Shown: positions 18,667 through 28,426, counted from the first letter of the stretch. The stretch: DNA of 64,000 bases from Azotimanducus sp965199815 (GCA_965199815.1 CBDATE010000033.1:1-64000), one strand, 5' to 3'. Numbers and translations are program-made. Notes: generated by a model from the letters alone, not told the origin.

Positions 18667-18961
18667 CCTGGCGAAGACATCGCGGTCACTCGATGCCATT
18701 GAACGGTATGATGGTCAGATAACCACATAGTTCTGCCACGAGCGCGGGCCTTCCGAGGATGGTGGGCCCGCCTCATGTATTCGCGAGCATATTCGTGATA
18801 TTCGGGGAGTGCGAACCCATGCAACCTTGCCTGCACACATCAGGATCATTGCGCGCCAGCAAGCTGGCGGACGCAAGCGAACTGATGAAATCCTGTGCCC
18901 GGACCTGTGCCGTGAAGCGCGCCGATGGGTGGCGCGTTGCCGCACCGCAGGCATCAGCGGG
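18667..18961. other. Intergenic stretch with a terminator-like hairpin
   Basis: GCGGGCC (18744-18750) pairs with GGCCCGC (18765-18771) across a 14-base loop, without a T run. It could end the peptide-gene transcript. No convincing gene is seen; the open frame continuing upstream of the sulfurtransferase start (from 18809) reads like non-coding sequence (many Arg, Cys and Thr, no family match). Confidence 0.35.
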
Positions 18962-19909
18962 ATGATGCCCGGACAAACCCCTGACCATGCCAGCACCCGC
19001 CGCACAGGCCGTTCCGGCTTGTCCAATCTGATCTCGACAGCCACGCTCGAAGCCGAGCTCGGTTCGTCGCAATTGGTCGTATTCGATGCCTCCTGGCACC
19101 TGCCGGTCGCGAGCCAGCCAGCGCGTGACGCGCGCGCAGAATATCTGCTCGGCCATATCCCCTCGGCGCGATTCGTTGATATTGACGCGATTTCGGACCA
19201 GCACACCAACCTGCCACACATGCTCGCGAGCCCGGCCGAGTTTCAGGCAAGCATGCGTACGCTGGGGTTGAACAGGCAGTCGGATGTGGTTGTGTACGAC
19301 ACCTCGGGGCTTCTCAGTGCGCCACGACTCTGGTGGATGCTCAAAGCCTGCGGACACGAGCAGGTGCGCGTACTTGATGGCGGCCTGCCCAAGTGGCGCG
19401 CGGAAGGGCGACCTCTGGCGCGCGGTGAATTTACCTGCAGCCCGGGAGATTTCGAGGCGAGTCCCGAGCTATTCGGCGTGGCATCGCTCGAGGCAACGCG
19501 GTCGGCATCTCTCGTGCTCGATGCGCGCTCGGCACAGAGATTTCACGCGCAAGCACCGGAGCCGCGCCCCGGCATCCCGTCCGGGCATATGCCCAACGCA
19601 CGTAACCTGCCTTTTGACCGTCTGCTTCGGGATGGGCAGCTGCGCTCCCGAGCCGAGCTTGAGGCCGAGTTCGAAATGCTTGGTGTTCACGAGGATACCC
19701 CCGTGGTCACGAGCTGCGGCTCAGGCATGACCGCGGCGATCATCAGTCTTGCGCTGGCGGAAATCGGACACACAGCCCACGCCCTGTATGACGGCTCCTG
19801 GACGGAATATGCACAGCGCTGTCCGGAAGATGTGATCACCGGTGAGGCGGCGCTACCCAACCGACAATTCGACCGCGCCACACGCGGCGAATTCACCGGC
19901 AATCCGTGA
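18962..19909 (+). CDS. sseA: Thiosulfate/3-mercaptopyruvate sulfurtransferase
   Basis: About 315 residues from the ATG at 18962 (the one at 18965... reads within MMPGQT; the exact start is uncertain). Two rhodanese domains: an inactive N-terminal one (LVVFDASWHLP ... YLLGHIPSARFVDID) and an active C-terminal one with the loop TSCGSGMTA holding the catalytic Cys. The CGSGxTA type favours mercaptopyruvate over thiosulfate. It transfers sulfane sulfur to thiol acceptors or cyanide. The stop overlaps the next gene (TGATG). Confidence 0.88.
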   Translation: MMPGQTPDHASTRRTGRSGLSNLISTATLEAELGSSQLVVFDASWHLPVASQPARDARAEYLLGHIPSARFVDIDAISDQHTNLPHMLASPAEFQASMRTLGLNRQSDVVVYDTSGLLSAPRLWWMLKACGHEQVRVLDGGLPKWRAEGRPLARGEFTCSPGDFEASPELFGVASLEATRSASLVLDARSAQRFHAQAPEPRPGIPSGHMPNARNLPFDRLLRDGQLRSRAELEAEFEMLGVHEDTPVVTSCGSGMTAAIISLALAEIGHTAHALYDGSWTEYAQRCPEDVITGEAALPNRQFDRATRGEFTGNP

Positions 19910-20559
19910 TGGGCATGATCTTCCTTCTGCAGCAGGGTCAATTTGCGTTGTTCGGCGTAATTGTGGTCACGCTCATCATTTCCCTTACCGTCCACGAATT
20001 CGGACATGCGGCCGTGGCCAAGGCGTTCGGGGACGATACCGCCGAGCGCGCCGGTCGATTGACGCTCAGTCCTTTCGCGCACATCGATCTGTTCGGCTTG
20101 CTGCTGGTGATCATTGTCGGCTTCGGCTATGCCAAGCCCGTGCCCACCAATCCTCGCAATTTCTCCACGCCGAGCGCAGATCTGTGGGTGGCGGCGGCCG
20201 GGCCGCTGATGAACCTGCTGCTGGCCATTGTCGTGTGGAACCTGTACCTGAGCCTCGGGGCATCAGGTAACCCGCTGTTCATGGACCGCAATGTCCAGTT
20301 CTTCTGCCTCCTGATTGCCCAGATCAACCTCTTGTTGATGCTGTTCAATCTGATTCCCATTGCGCCGCTTGATGGTCACTACATCCTTCCCTGGCTCTTG
20401 CCGCGAGACCTGCGCCCGAGAGTGAACGATTTCAATCGGCGTTTCGGCCCCTGGTTGCTCCTGTCGCTGGTGGTGCTGAGCCTCGCGGGGGTGCCCATAT
20501 TCTCTGCCTTGATGAATTTCGCCCGCGCCTTGCTGCCCTTGATCAGTTGGGTGGGGTAG
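19909..20559 (+). CDS. Site-2 protease family membrane metalloprotease (M50)
   Basis: 216 residues with several membrane segments. Zinc ligands are in ISLTVHEFGHAAVAK (HExxH), and the third ligand is in NLIPIAPLDGHYI. A GFGYAKPVPTNPRNF segment between them is typical of the short M50B group. It cleaves within or near the membrane; the substrate is unknown. It overlaps the sulfurtransferase stop by one base, and its 3' end overlaps the convergent MFS gene by 17 bases. Confidence 0.9.
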   Translation: MGMIFLLQQGQFALFGVIVVTLIISLTVHEFGHAAVAKAFGDDTAERAGRLTLSPFAHIDLFGLLLVIIVGFGYAKPVPTNPRNFSTPSADLWVAAAGPLMNLLLAIVVWNLYLSLGASGNPLFMDRNVQFFCLLIAQINLLLMLFNLIPIAPLDGHYILPWLLPRDLRPRVNDFNRRFGPWLLLSLVVLSLAGVPIFSALMNFARALLPLISWVG

Positions 20560-21811
20560 ATCTGCGAGAGCGTCCAATGCGATCCAGGAAGCCGGTGAGG
20601 AGTGCTGCAGGAAGGATGAGGCACAGCATCAGCAGCCAACCCGAGGTGTAACTGCCCGAGGCATCTCGCATTGCCCCCACGACGACGGGTGCGAAACCTG
20701 CCGTGGCGTTGAACGGGCCGAGCATGCCAACCACTCGTCCGAAGGCGTGGGTGCCGAAGCGCGGGCTTACCAGATTGCCCATGAGCGGCAGCATGCTCCC
20801 GCCTGCCATTCCCAGGAACAGACAGGCCAGCGCCAGCAGCGCAAAGCTGTCCGCGACCAGCAGGAGCGACACGCTGATGCCGAGGCAGGTCAGAGCGCCC
20901 CACAGAAGCAGGCGGCCGTCGAGTCGGTCTGACAGCAGCCCGAAGAGAATCTTGGCGGGTATCATGGCAGCGGCGTAAAGCGAGACGAGTACGCCATGCT
21001 GCGCCTTGGGAATGCCGAGGTCGCTGGCAAGCGGCCCGAGATGCAGGGAGGCGGCGGAAAAACCGCAGGTGATGAGAAACAACACGCCACAGATGACCCA
21101 GAAATTCGGCTCGGTCAATATCTGTCGGGTGCTCCAGGAGTGCGGATTGCCGGACATTCCCCGAGGCGCGGGGATGCGCCCGGTCGCGCCCGGCGGGTCC
21201 GGGCGCACACCGACTTCTGTCGGCGTATTGCGAATGAACAACAGAGCGGCCGGTACAACGAGTACAAACACCGTGGCAGCGATGTAGAGATGCGCCGTTC
21301 GCCAGCCGATCTCGGAAAACAGGATGCCGATGATGACGGGGATGACGAACCCGCCAATGGAAGTGCCAGTAGTGGCGATGCCCATGGCGGTTCCCCGTCG
21401 CCCGTCAAACCACTTGGCGACCAGCGTTTGCGCCGAGAGTGGGCCGGACAGCACGATGCCGAACGACAGCAGACAGCCGTAGATGGCAATGATTTGCCAG
21501 AAGTTGGTTGCCAGTGAGACCAGCACGAATCCGATGGAGGTTATCGCCGCTCCGGTACACACGAGCCAGCGAATGGAAAGCCGGTCGAGTGCTCGACCTA
21601 TGGCCGGAGAGACGATTCCAGCCACGAGCGTAAGCAAGGTGTTGCCGAGCATGACTCTGGCCGTTGAAACCTGCATTGACGGATCGGCGAGCCATTCACT
21701 TGCATACAGCGTGAAGCTGTAGAAGGTGACACCAAAGAGCATGCCCTGAAACAGCATGCATACGGCGACGACCGTCCAGCCGTAATACCAGTTCCCGATT
21801 TTCGGCGGCAT
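20543..21811 (-). CDS. MFS transporter, oxalate/formate antiporter or monocarboxylate-like
   Basis: 422 residues, about 12 predicted membrane helices. The start MPPKIGNWYYGWTVVAVCML and the motif FDGRRGTAMGIATTGTSIGG are typical of the OFA/MCT branch of the major facilitator superfamily, which moves small monocarboxylates or dicarboxylates across the inner membrane. The central loop (TPTEVGVRPDPPG) separates the two six-helix halves. The substrate cannot be told. Isocitrate lyase lies next to it on the same strand, which is compatible with an organic-acid substrate but is not proof. Confidence 0.85.
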   Translation of the reverse strand: MPPKIGNWYYGWTVVAVCMLFQGMLFGVTFYSFTLYASEWLADPSMQVSTARVMLGNTLLTLVAGIVSPAIGRALDRLSIRWLVCTGAAITSIGFVLVSLATNFWQIIAIYGCLLSFGIVLSGPLSAQTLVAKWFDGRRGTAMGIATTGTSIGGFVIPVIIGILFSEIGWRTAHLYIAATVFVLVVPAALLFIRNTPTEVGVRPDPPGATGRIPAPRGMSGNPHSWSTRQILTEPNFWVICGVLFLITCGFSAASLHLGPLASDLGIPKAQHGVLVSLYAAAMIPAKILFGLLSDRLDGRLLLWGALTCLGISVSLLLVADSFALLALACLFLGMAGGSMLPLMGNLVSPRFGTHAFGRVVGMLGPFNATAGFAPVVVGAMRDASGSYTSGWLLMLCLILPAALLTGFLDRIGRSRRSTPPN

Positions 21812-21824
21812 ACCGGGTATATTC

Positions 21825-21858
21825 CGATCAAGTCCGTCCGTGGACTTGATCAGAACAT
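21825..21858 (-). repeat. Composite hairpin element, copy 2 (terminal hairpin only)
   Basis: Only the terminal palindrome is present, GATCAAGTCC-GTCCGT-GGACTTGATC followed by AGAACAT. It lies between the aceA stop and the MFS start, both on the minus strand, where it could form a hairpin in the transcript. Confidence 0.8.
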
Positions 21859-21878
21859 GCCTTGTGCACAGGCATGGA

Positions 21879-23180
21879 TCAGAACTGCGCTTCTTCGGTC
21901 GAGCCGGTCAGTGCGGCGATGGACGATGATCCGCCCTGAACTACCCGCGCTACCTCGTCAAAGTACCCGGTGCCGACTTCCTGCTGATGGCTGACGAAGG
22001 TATAGCCATCCCTGGCGGCGGCGAATTCCTGCTCCTGCAGTGCCACATAAGCGGTCATCTGCTGCTCGACATAGCCTTTGGTCAGGCTGAACATGTTGTA
22101 CCACATGCTGTGGATGCCGGCCAGGGTGATGAACTGGAATTTGTAGCCCATGGCGGCGAGTTCCCGCTGGAACCTGCCAATGGTGGCATCGTCGAGGTGG
22201 GCTTTCCAGTTGAAAGAGGGTGAGCAGTTGTAGGCCAGCATCTTGGACGGATGATGCTGATGAATCGCTTCGGCAAAGCGCCTGGCTTCGCCGAGGTCTG
22301 GCACAGCGGTCTCGCACCAGAGCAGATCCGAATAGGGTGCGTAGGCGAGGCCGCGGGCGATGGCCTGATCGAGACCGGCGCGAGTGCGATAAAAGCCCTC
22401 CGATGTGCGTTCTCCGGTCAGGAAGCGCGCGTCGTATTCGTCCACATCCGAGGTCAGCATGTCGGCGGCATTGGCATCCGTGCGCGCAAGCAGCAAGGTG
22501 GGGACATCGCAGACATCGGCCGCCAGGCGCGCCGCGATCAGTTTCTGGATGGCCTCGGAGGTCGGCACCAGCACCTTGCCTCCCATGTGGCCACACTTCT
22601 TCACGGATGCCAGCTGATCCTCGAAGTGTACGCCCGAGGCACCGGCGGAGATCATGGCTTTCATGAGTTCAAAGGCGCTGAGTACACCTCCGAATCCTGC
22701 CTCGGCATCGGCCACGATGGGCACATAGAAGTCGGTGCCGTCGTCAATGCCCTTGTTCCACTGGATCTCGTCAGCGCGCCTGAAGGCGTTGTTGATGCGG
22801 TTCACCACCGAGGGGACGGAATTGACCGCATACAGAGATTGATCCGGGTACATGGTTTCCGATGTGTTGTTGTCGGCGGCGACTTGCCAGCCAGACACAT
22901 AAATTGCCCTGATGCCGGCCTTCACCTGCTGCATGGCCTGACCGCCGGTGAGAGCGCCGAGTGCATTGATGAAGTCGGTGTCCCTGAGAGATGTCCAGAG
23001 CTTGTCGGCTCCGTGTGCGGCCAGCAGACTGCGGTGCGGGATGGTGCCGCGCAGATTGACGACATCTTCGGCGGAGTAGCCGCGTTTGACATCGCTCCAT
23101 CTCGGGTTGGTGCGCCATTCCTCGGCAAGTTCCTGCACTTGTGCAGCGCGTGATTTTCCTGGCATGAAGTGCAATGCCAT
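21879..23180 (-). CDS. aceA: Isocitrate lyase
   Basis: 433 residues, essentially the length of E. coli AceA. It splits isocitrate to glyoxylate and succinate (glyoxylate shunt). The active-site signature KKCGHMGGKVL is intact, as are the metal-binding region ADAEAGFGG and the NCSPSFNWK motif. A ribosome site GGAGAG precedes the ATG. Malate synthase is not in the window. With the acyl-CoA dehydrogenase nearby, it suggests growth on acetate or fatty acids. Confidence 0.97.
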   Translation of the reverse strand: MALHFMPGKSRAAQVQELAEEWRTNPRWSDVKRGYSAEDVVNLRGTIPHRSLLAAHGADKLWTSLRDTDFINALGALTGGQAMQQVKAGIRAIYVSGWQVAADNNTSETMYPDQSLYAVNSVPSVVNRINNAFRRADEIQWNKGIDDGTDFYVPIVADAEAGFGGVLSAFELMKAMISAGASGVHFEDQLASVKKCGHMGGKVLVPTSEAIQKLIAARLAADVCDVPTLLLARTDANAADMLTSDVDEYDARFLTGERTSEGFYRTRAGLDQAIARGLAYAPYSDLLWCETAVPDLGEARRFAEAIHQHHPSKMLAYNCSPSFNWKAHLDDATIGRFQRELAAMGYKFQFITLAGIHSMWYNMFSLTKGYVEQQMTAYVALQEQEFAAARDGYTFVSHQQEVGTGYFDEVARVVQGGSSSIAALTGSTEEAQF

Positions 23181-23268
23181 GTTGGGTTCTCTCCTGATGT
23201 GTTGGTGGATTGTGTGGCCAGACGGTGGTTGTCAGGCGCAAGGCGTGACGTACAGTCAATTGTACTGC

Positions 23269-23739
23269 CTACGCGCCGCAATTCGTGCCGAAGACGGGAT
23301 GCAGTACCTGATCACCGGCGCGGATATTCAATCGGCGAGTGGTGCCTGCAGGCACCTCCAATACCCCCCGCACCGGCCCGCCGGCATCAATCGAGCGCAG
23401 GGATTCCGGCCTGGTGTTGCGTTCTATTCTCAGGATGCGACCGGAGGCCTTGATGAACAGCATGTCGAGCGACAGCGGAGTGTTCTTCATCCACATGCTG
23501 ATCGGTTGTTCACGTTCAAAGTCGAACAACATACCGGCGTTGTCGGCGAGCGAGGTGCGGTGCATGAGGCCGCGTTGGCGCACTTCCGGGGTGGCCGCCA
23601 GTTCAACCTGAAAGGCATGGGTTTCGCCATCGAGGGTTTGGATGCACAGGGATTCATGTGCTGCACTGGCGCAGGCAGTGCAAGCCATCAGCACCATGGC
23701 GCTCAGCCAGAGCACACGCCTGCGGTCCGGTTTCGACAA
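23269..23739 (-). CDS. DUF192 family exported protein
   Basis: 156 residues. The hydrophobic N-terminus (RRVLWLSAMVLMACTACASA) is a signal peptide, possibly with a lipobox-like Cys. The DUF192 signature follows: RQRGLMHRTSLADNAGMLFDF, then ISMWMKNTPLSLDMLFI and GVLEVPAG. The function of DUF192 is unknown; it is a small periplasmic domain. Divergent from the acyl-CoA dehydrogenase gene. Confidence 0.88.
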   Translation of the reverse strand: MSKPDRRRVLWLSAMVLMACTACASAAHESLCIQTLDGETHAFQVELAATPEVRQRGLMHRTSLADNAGMLFDFEREQPISMWMKNTPLSLDMLFIKASGRILRIERNTRPESLRSIDAGGPVRGVLEVPAGTTRRLNIRAGDQVLHPVFGTNCGA

Positions 23740-23822
23740 GGTTGATTCCTCGAGTCAGAACGAAGTGGTATTCTGAACGACTGACGAGCGTAGTTGTTGC
23801 CAAGACACAGGAGTTATCAGAT

Positions 23823-25121
23823 ATGGGTTGGGATTTCGAGACAGATCCGGACTTTCAGAAGACACTTGACTGGATGGATGAATTCGTCACTGAAGAAGTG
23901 GAGCCGCTGCAGTTCGTGCTCGGCAGCCCCTCCGATATGCAGGATCCGAATCGCGAACGTCTCGTCCGGCCCCTGCAGCGCGAGGTGCAGCGTCGTGGGT
24001 TGTGGGCTTGCCATCTGGGTCCCGAGCTTGGCGGGCAAGGGTTTGGGCAGCTCAAGCTGGCCTTGATGAACGAGATTATCGGTCGTTCGCCACATGCGCC
24101 CACGGTATTCGGCTGTCAGGCACCCGATTCCGGCAACGCCGAGATTCTCGCCCATTACGGCACCGCGGAGCAAAAGCAACGCTACCTCGAACCGCTGCTG
24201 AGTAACGACATAGTGTCAGCGTATTCCATGACCGAACCCCAGGGCGGAGCAGATCCCAAGGTGTTCACCTGCCGTGCGGAACGGGTTGGTGATGAATGGG
24301 TGTTGAACGGCGAGAAGTGGTTCACCTCCAACGCCCGCTATGCGTCCTTCCTCATCGTCATGGCGGTCACCGACCCGGAGGCACCGCCCTATCAGCGCCT
24401 GTCCATGTTTATCGTGCCGAGCGAAACCCCCGGCATCGAGATTCTGCGCAATGTGGGCCTGGGCGTTGCCGAGGAGGATGGCAACCACGGCTATGTGCGC
24501 TATCAGGATGTGCGTATTCCCGCGGATCATCTGCTCGGAGAGCCGGGGCAGGGATTTCTGGTGGCGCAGACGCGACTCGGCGGTGGACGCATCCATCACG
24601 CCATGCGCACGGTTGGCAAAGTGCGCGCAGCCTTCGATCAGATGTGTGAACGAGTGCTGTCGCGGGAAACTCAGGGTGAAGTGCTTGCCCGCAAGCAGAT
24701 GGTGCAGGAGAAGGTGGCGGATTCCTGGCTACAGATCGAGCAGTTCAGGCTGCTTGTCCTGCGCACGGCCTGGCGGATTGATCGCTACAAGGATTATCGT
24801 CGGGTGCGCAAGGATATTTCGGCGGTGAAGGCGCTCATGCCCGCCGTCTATCACGATGTCTATGCGCGTGCATTGCAATTGCACGGCTCGCTGGGTGCTT
24901 CCAACGAGATGCCATTTGCGGCCGGGGTGATCGATTCGTTTCACATGGCGCTGGCGGATGGGCCGACGGAAGTGCACAAGATCGCGGTGGCCCGCCAGGT
25001 GCTCGGCGAGTATCGCGGCACCGACGATCTGTTCCCGACCACGCATCTGCCGAAGCTGCGTGAGGCGGCCATCAGGAAGTTTGCTGATGTCATCGAGCGA
25101 GATGTAGCCGCTGCTGCCTGA
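23823..25121 (+). CDS. Acyl-CoA dehydrogenase
   Basis: 432 residues from ATG 23823, which has AGGAGT 8-12 bases upstream; the open frame reaches back to 23658 but without family similarity. FAD-dependent first step of beta-oxidation. The motif AYSMTEPQGGADPKVF contacts FAD, EKWFTSNA follows, and LGGGRIHHAMRTVGKV begins the C-terminal helical domain. The start MGWDFETDPDFQKTLDWMDEF resembles ACAD11-type or long-chain ACADs. Substrate chain length is not deducible. Confidence 0.9.
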   Translation: MGWDFETDPDFQKTLDWMDEFVTEEVEPLQFVLGSPSDMQDPNRERLVRPLQREVQRRGLWACHLGPELGGQGFGQLKLALMNEIIGRSPHAPTVFGCQAPDSGNAEILAHYGTAEQKQRYLEPLLSNDIVSAYSMTEPQGGADPKVFTCRAERVGDEWVLNGEKWFTSNARYASFLIVMAVTDPEAPPYQRLSMFIVPSETPGIEILRNVGLGVAEEDGNHGYVRYQDVRIPADHLLGEPGQGFLVAQTRLGGGRIHHAMRTVGKVRAAFDQMCERVLSRETQGEVLARKQMVQEKVADSWLQIEQFRLLVLRTAWRIDRYKDYRRVRKDISAVKALMPAVYHDVYARALQLHGSLGASNEMPFAAGVIDSFHMALADGPTEVHKIAVARQVLGEYRGTDDLFPTTHLPKLREAAIRKFADVIERDVAAAA

Positions 25122-25183
25122 GAAGCAGCGGGTTCTTCTTGGCCGGGAACCATGCGCCCACAGGGTGCAGTGTGCGCGAATGC

Positions 25184-25270
25184 TGGTGCCTGGGGAGAGA
25201 CTCGAACTCTCACTCGGTTGCCCGAACCAGATTTTGAGTCTGGCGCGTCTGCCAATTTCGCCACCCAGGC
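25184..25270 (-). tRNA. tRNA-Leu (anticodon CAA)
   Basis: On the minus strand the 87 nt fold as a class II tRNA. Acceptor arms are GCCTGGG/CCCAGGC, the D arm lies in TGGCGAAATTGGCAGACGCG, and the anticodon stem-loop is CCAGA-CTCAAAA-TCTGG giving CAA. A long variable arm and the GAGTTCGAGTCTC T arm follow, and CCA is encoded. It reads UUG codons. Confidence 0.96.
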
Positions 25271-25351
25271 CTGTCAGGTGCGCTGCCCCGTAACGCAGCG
25301 CCCCGTAACGCAACACCTTAGCCTACCACGAAGGTCCGCCACCGGGAAAGC

Positions 25352-26383
25352 ATGCGGTCAAGCGCTCTGTCAGATCTCGACTACGAGTTGCCACCACACC
25401 TGATTGCCGAGAGGCCGACCGGGGAGCGAAGCGCGAGTCGCTTGCTGGTCGTTGTCGGGAACAGCCGTGCAGACCGTGTGTTTTGCAACTTGACCGACTA
25501 TCTGCACACGGGCGACCTGCTGGTGGTCAACGACACCAGGGTCGTTCCAGCGCGAATCCCGGCCATGAAGGAAACAGGCGGGGCGGCGGAGTTGCTCCTC
25601 GAACGCGTACTTGATGAACGTCGCGCCCTGTTTCAGATAGGTGCGAGTCGCACACCGCGCATCGGAACCACCTTGCGGTTGCAGCCGGGAAGCGCGAAGG
25701 CGCATGTGCTGGCGAGAAAGGACGGGTTCTTCGAGGTCGAGTTTGAAGCCAGTGTCTCCGAGGTGCTGTCGCAACTTGGCGAAATACCCCTGCCGACATA
25801 CCTCCGGCGAGCGCCCGAACCCCTTGATGAGCATCGCTATCAGACGGTTTATGCCGAGCGAGCCGGGGCGGTAGCGGCACCTACCGCCGGGCTCCACTTT
25901 GATCAGTCGTTGCTGGACAGGTTGCGCGGCCAAGGTGTGCGGCTCGCGAAGCTCACCCTGCATATAGGTGCCGGAACCTTCATGCCGCTCAGAAACGAGC
26001 GCCTCGCCGAGAACCGCCTGCATTCGGAATGGATGTCGGTATCGACCGATACCATGCGTACGGTACGCGAAACACGCGCATCGGGGGGGCGGGTGGTGGC
26101 AGTGGGCACTACAGTCACACGCGCACTTGAAACCGCCTGTGCCAGGCAGGCAGAGCGTGGTTACGAAGGCGAGACCGAGCTCTTCATTCGTCCCGGGTTT
26201 CAGTTTCGCGCCATTGATCTTCTGGTGACCAACTTTCACCTGCCACGCTCGTCCCTGCTGGCACTTGTGTATGCCTTTGGCGGTATTGATCGCATGCGCG
26301 CCGCCTATCAACACGCAATTGACCGAGAATATCGTTTTTTCAGCTATGGAGACGCCATGCTCGTCTCGCGCCGTGACGCTTGA
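25352..26383 (+). CDS. queA: S-adenosylmethionine:tRNA ribosyltransferase-isomerase
   Basis: 343 residues. Makes epoxyqueuosine from preQ1-tRNA. Family motifs: DLDYELPPHLIAERP at the N-terminus, DLLVVNDTRVVPARI, AAPTAGLHFDQSLLD, LTLHIGAGTFMP and TNFHLPRSSLLALV near the end. First gene of queA-tgt-rluC, with tgt overlapping its 3' end. Confidence 0.97.
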   Translation: MRSSALSDLDYELPPHLIAERPTGERSASRLLVVVGNSRADRVFCNLTDYLHTGDLLVVNDTRVVPARIPAMKETGGAAELLLERVLDERRALFQIGASRTPRIGTTLRLQPGSAKAHVLARKDGFFEVEFEASVSEVLSQLGEIPLPTYLRRAPEPLDEHRYQTVYAERAGAVAAPTAGLHFDQSLLDRLRGQGVRLAKLTLHIGAGTFMPLRNERLAENRLHSEWMSVSTDTMRTVRETRASGGRVVAVGTTVTRALETACARQAERGYEGETELFIRPGFQFRAIDLLVTNFHLPRSSLLALVYAFGGIDRMRAAYQHAIDREYRFFSYGDAMLVSRRDA

Positions 26384-27479
26384 ATACCGGCTCATCGCCG
26401 AGGACGGCGCTGCGCGCGCAGGCGAGGTGGAAGTGCGCGGCAAGCGGTTTCACACGCCGGCGTTCATGCCGGTGGGCACCTACGGGACGGTGAAATCACT
26501 CACGCCCGCGCAGCTGCGAGAAGTCGGCACCCAGGTACTGGTAGCCAACACCTTCCATCTGATGCAACGACCGGGGGCCGACATTCTGCGTGAACTCGGA
26601 GGTTTGCACGGCTTCATGGGGTTTGACGGTGCCACACTGACGGATTCGGGTGGCTTTCAGGTGTGGAGTCTTGGCACCTTGCGCAAGCTCAGCGAGCAGG
26701 GCGTTGAATTTCGTGCGCCGGTGGATGGCTCTCTGGTGCAGCTCACGCCGGAGTCTGCCGCGGCCGTGCAGGAGGCACTGGGTGCCGACATTCACATGGT
26801 GCTTGACGAGTGCACCGAGTATCCGGCCAGCCGCGAGCGCGCCAGGACATCGCTTGAACTCACGAGTCGCTGGGCGCAGCGCGCCAAGCGGGCACACCAG
26901 GCGAGCGAGTCGGCGCAGTTCGCGATTGTTCAGGGTGGTATGTACGAGGATCTGCGTCGCGCCTCTCTGGAGTCATTGGTGGATATCGGGTTTGATGGCT
27001 ACGCTCTGGGCGGGCTGTCGGTCGGCGAGCCGAAGGCGGCCATGTGGCCGGTGGTGTCGCACCTCGCGCCCTTGATGCCGAGGACTCAGCCGCGCTATCT
27101 CATGGGCGTGGGTACGCCTCACGACCTGATACAGGCCATTGGACTCGGTGTCGATATGTTTGACTGCGTACTGCCTACCAGAAATGCGCGCAACGGGTAT
27201 CTTTTCACCGGCACGGGTGTCGTCAAGCTGGGGAACGCCGCGCATCGCCGTGACGAGCGGGCGCTTGATACCGACTGCGCCTGCTACACCTGCACGAACT
27301 TTTCGCGCGGCTATCTGCATCACCTCTATGCCTGCAAGGAAATCCTCGCATCGGTTCTCGGTACCCTGCATAACCTGCACTATTATCAGCGTCTGGTGGC
27401 GGGCGCGCGCCAGGCCATTATCGAAAGTCGATTCGCCGCCTTTGCCGCCGCACACCGCCTGCCCGGAGACGACGCATGA
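26373..27479 (+). CDS. tgt: tRNA-guanine transglycosylase
   Basis: 368 residues from GTG 26373, which gives the normal Tgt N-terminus (TLEYRLIAEDGAARAGEVE). ATG 26346 is the alternative and would add nine residues. It exchanges G34 for preQ1 in tRNAs with GUN anticodons. Visible are FMPVGTYGTVKSL, DSGGFQVWSL with the catalytic Asp, DMFDCVLPTRNARNG and the zinc site CACYTC...LHHLYAC. It ends in an ATGA overlap with rluC. Confidence 0.96.
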   Translation: MTLEYRLIAEDGAARAGEVEVRGKRFHTPAFMPVGTYGTVKSLTPAQLREVGTQVLVANTFHLMQRPGADILRELGGLHGFMGFDGATLTDSGGFQVWSLGTLRKLSEQGVEFRAPVDGSLVQLTPESAAAVQEALGADIHMVLDECTEYPASRERARTSLELTSRWAQRAKRAHQASESAQFAIVQGGMYEDLRRASLESLVDIGFDGYALGGLSVGEPKAAMWPVVSHLAPLMPRTQPRYLMGVGTPHDLIQAIGLGVDMFDCVLPTRNARNGYLFTGTGVVKLGNAAHRRDERALDTDCACYTCTNFSRGYLHHLYACKEILASVLGTLHNLHYYQRLVAGARQAIIESRFAAFAAAHRLPGDDA

Positions 27480-28402
27480 AGTCCATGGGCGCACGTCTCG
27501 TGCGGGTTGAAGAGCATGCAGGACAACGCCTCGACAACTTCCTGCTCAGGCTGCTGAAGGGGGTGCCGAGACGTCGCGTCTATCAGATGGTGCGACGCGG
27601 GGAGGTGCGCATCAACGGTGCCCGGGCTGCGCCGCATACGCGCCTCTCGCGAGGCGATGAACTGCGCGTACCGCCAGCCTTCGTCGGTGCCACGCGCGCG
27701 GCGCAGGCCAGCGAGCGTTTTCTGGAGCGACTGCGCGCCTCGATACTGCATCTGGATCGCGATCTCATCTGTCTTGACAAGCCGCACGGCATGGCGGTGC
27801 ATGGTGGCAGCGGAGTGCATTCCGGTGTCATCGAGGGCTTGCGCCTGATTGATCCCGAGTGCAAGCAACTCGAACTTGGCCACCGGCTGGATCGGGACAC
27901 ATCGGGCATCCTGCTGGTGGCGAGGAACCGACGCACTCTGCTGGCGCTGCACCAGGCATTTCGCCGTGCAGAGGTCGAGAAAACCTACGACCTGCTCGTC
28001 TATGGATGCTGGCCGCAGAAGGATACGCAGGTTGAACTGTCGCTTGCGCGCCGCGACCGGCCGAGTCGTGGACGGCTGGTGGTGGCGGATGCGCTTGGCA
28101 AGCCGGCCTCGACTCGCTTCAGGCGCATCCGGCAAGGGACGAGGTGCAGCTGGCTCGAAGCGGCACCGAAGACCGGTCGTACTCACCAGATTCGTGTGCA
28201 CTGCTCGGCTTCAGGCCATGCAGTTCTGGGAGATGTGCGCTACGCCACGCGCGCTCAGCTCGCCATGAGCGATTCGCTCGAGCCGCGGCGGCTGTGGCTG
28301 CACGCACGCCGCCTGAGCCTGGATCTTGCCGGCGAACGGGTGAGCTTCGAGGCTTCGGCCGAGCGCGCGTTTGCCGCCGCATTTGATGCGTTTGATGCCT
28401 GA
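27476..28402 (+). CDS. rluC: 23S rRNA pseudouridine synthase, RluC type
   Basis: 308 residues. The N-terminal S4 domain (RLDNFLLRLLKGVPRRRVYQ...GEVRING) is followed by the catalytic domain, with HRLDRDTSG near residues 136-144 (Asp in RLD) and KTGRTHQIRVH near the C-terminus. It modifies positions 955, 2504 and 2580 in E. coli. In many gammaproteobacteria rluC lies beside rne and maf; here maf follows convergently, while rne is 19 kb away. Confidence 0.92.
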   Translation: MKSMGARLVRVEEHAGQRLDNFLLRLLKGVPRRRVYQMVRRGEVRINGARAAPHTRLSRGDELRVPPAFVGATRAAQASERFLERLRASILHLDRDLICLDKPHGMAVHGGSGVHSGVIEGLRLIDPECKQLELGHRLDRDTSGILLVARNRRTLLALHQAFRRAEVEKTYDLLVYGCWPQKDTQVELSLARRDRPSRGRLVVADALGKPASTRFRRIRQGTRCSWLEAAPKTGRTHQIRVHCSASGHAVLGDVRYATRAQLAMSDSLEPRRLWLHARRLSLDLAGERVSFEASAERAFAAAFDAFDA

Positions 28403-28426
28403 AGCTGCATTTGGGAACCGACCGGG

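Noticed and set aside
25271..25351. Second tRNA beside tRNA-Leu
   Set aside because: The short duplicated GCCCCGTAACGCA segment does not fold as a tRNA; it is probably the tRNA promoter region.
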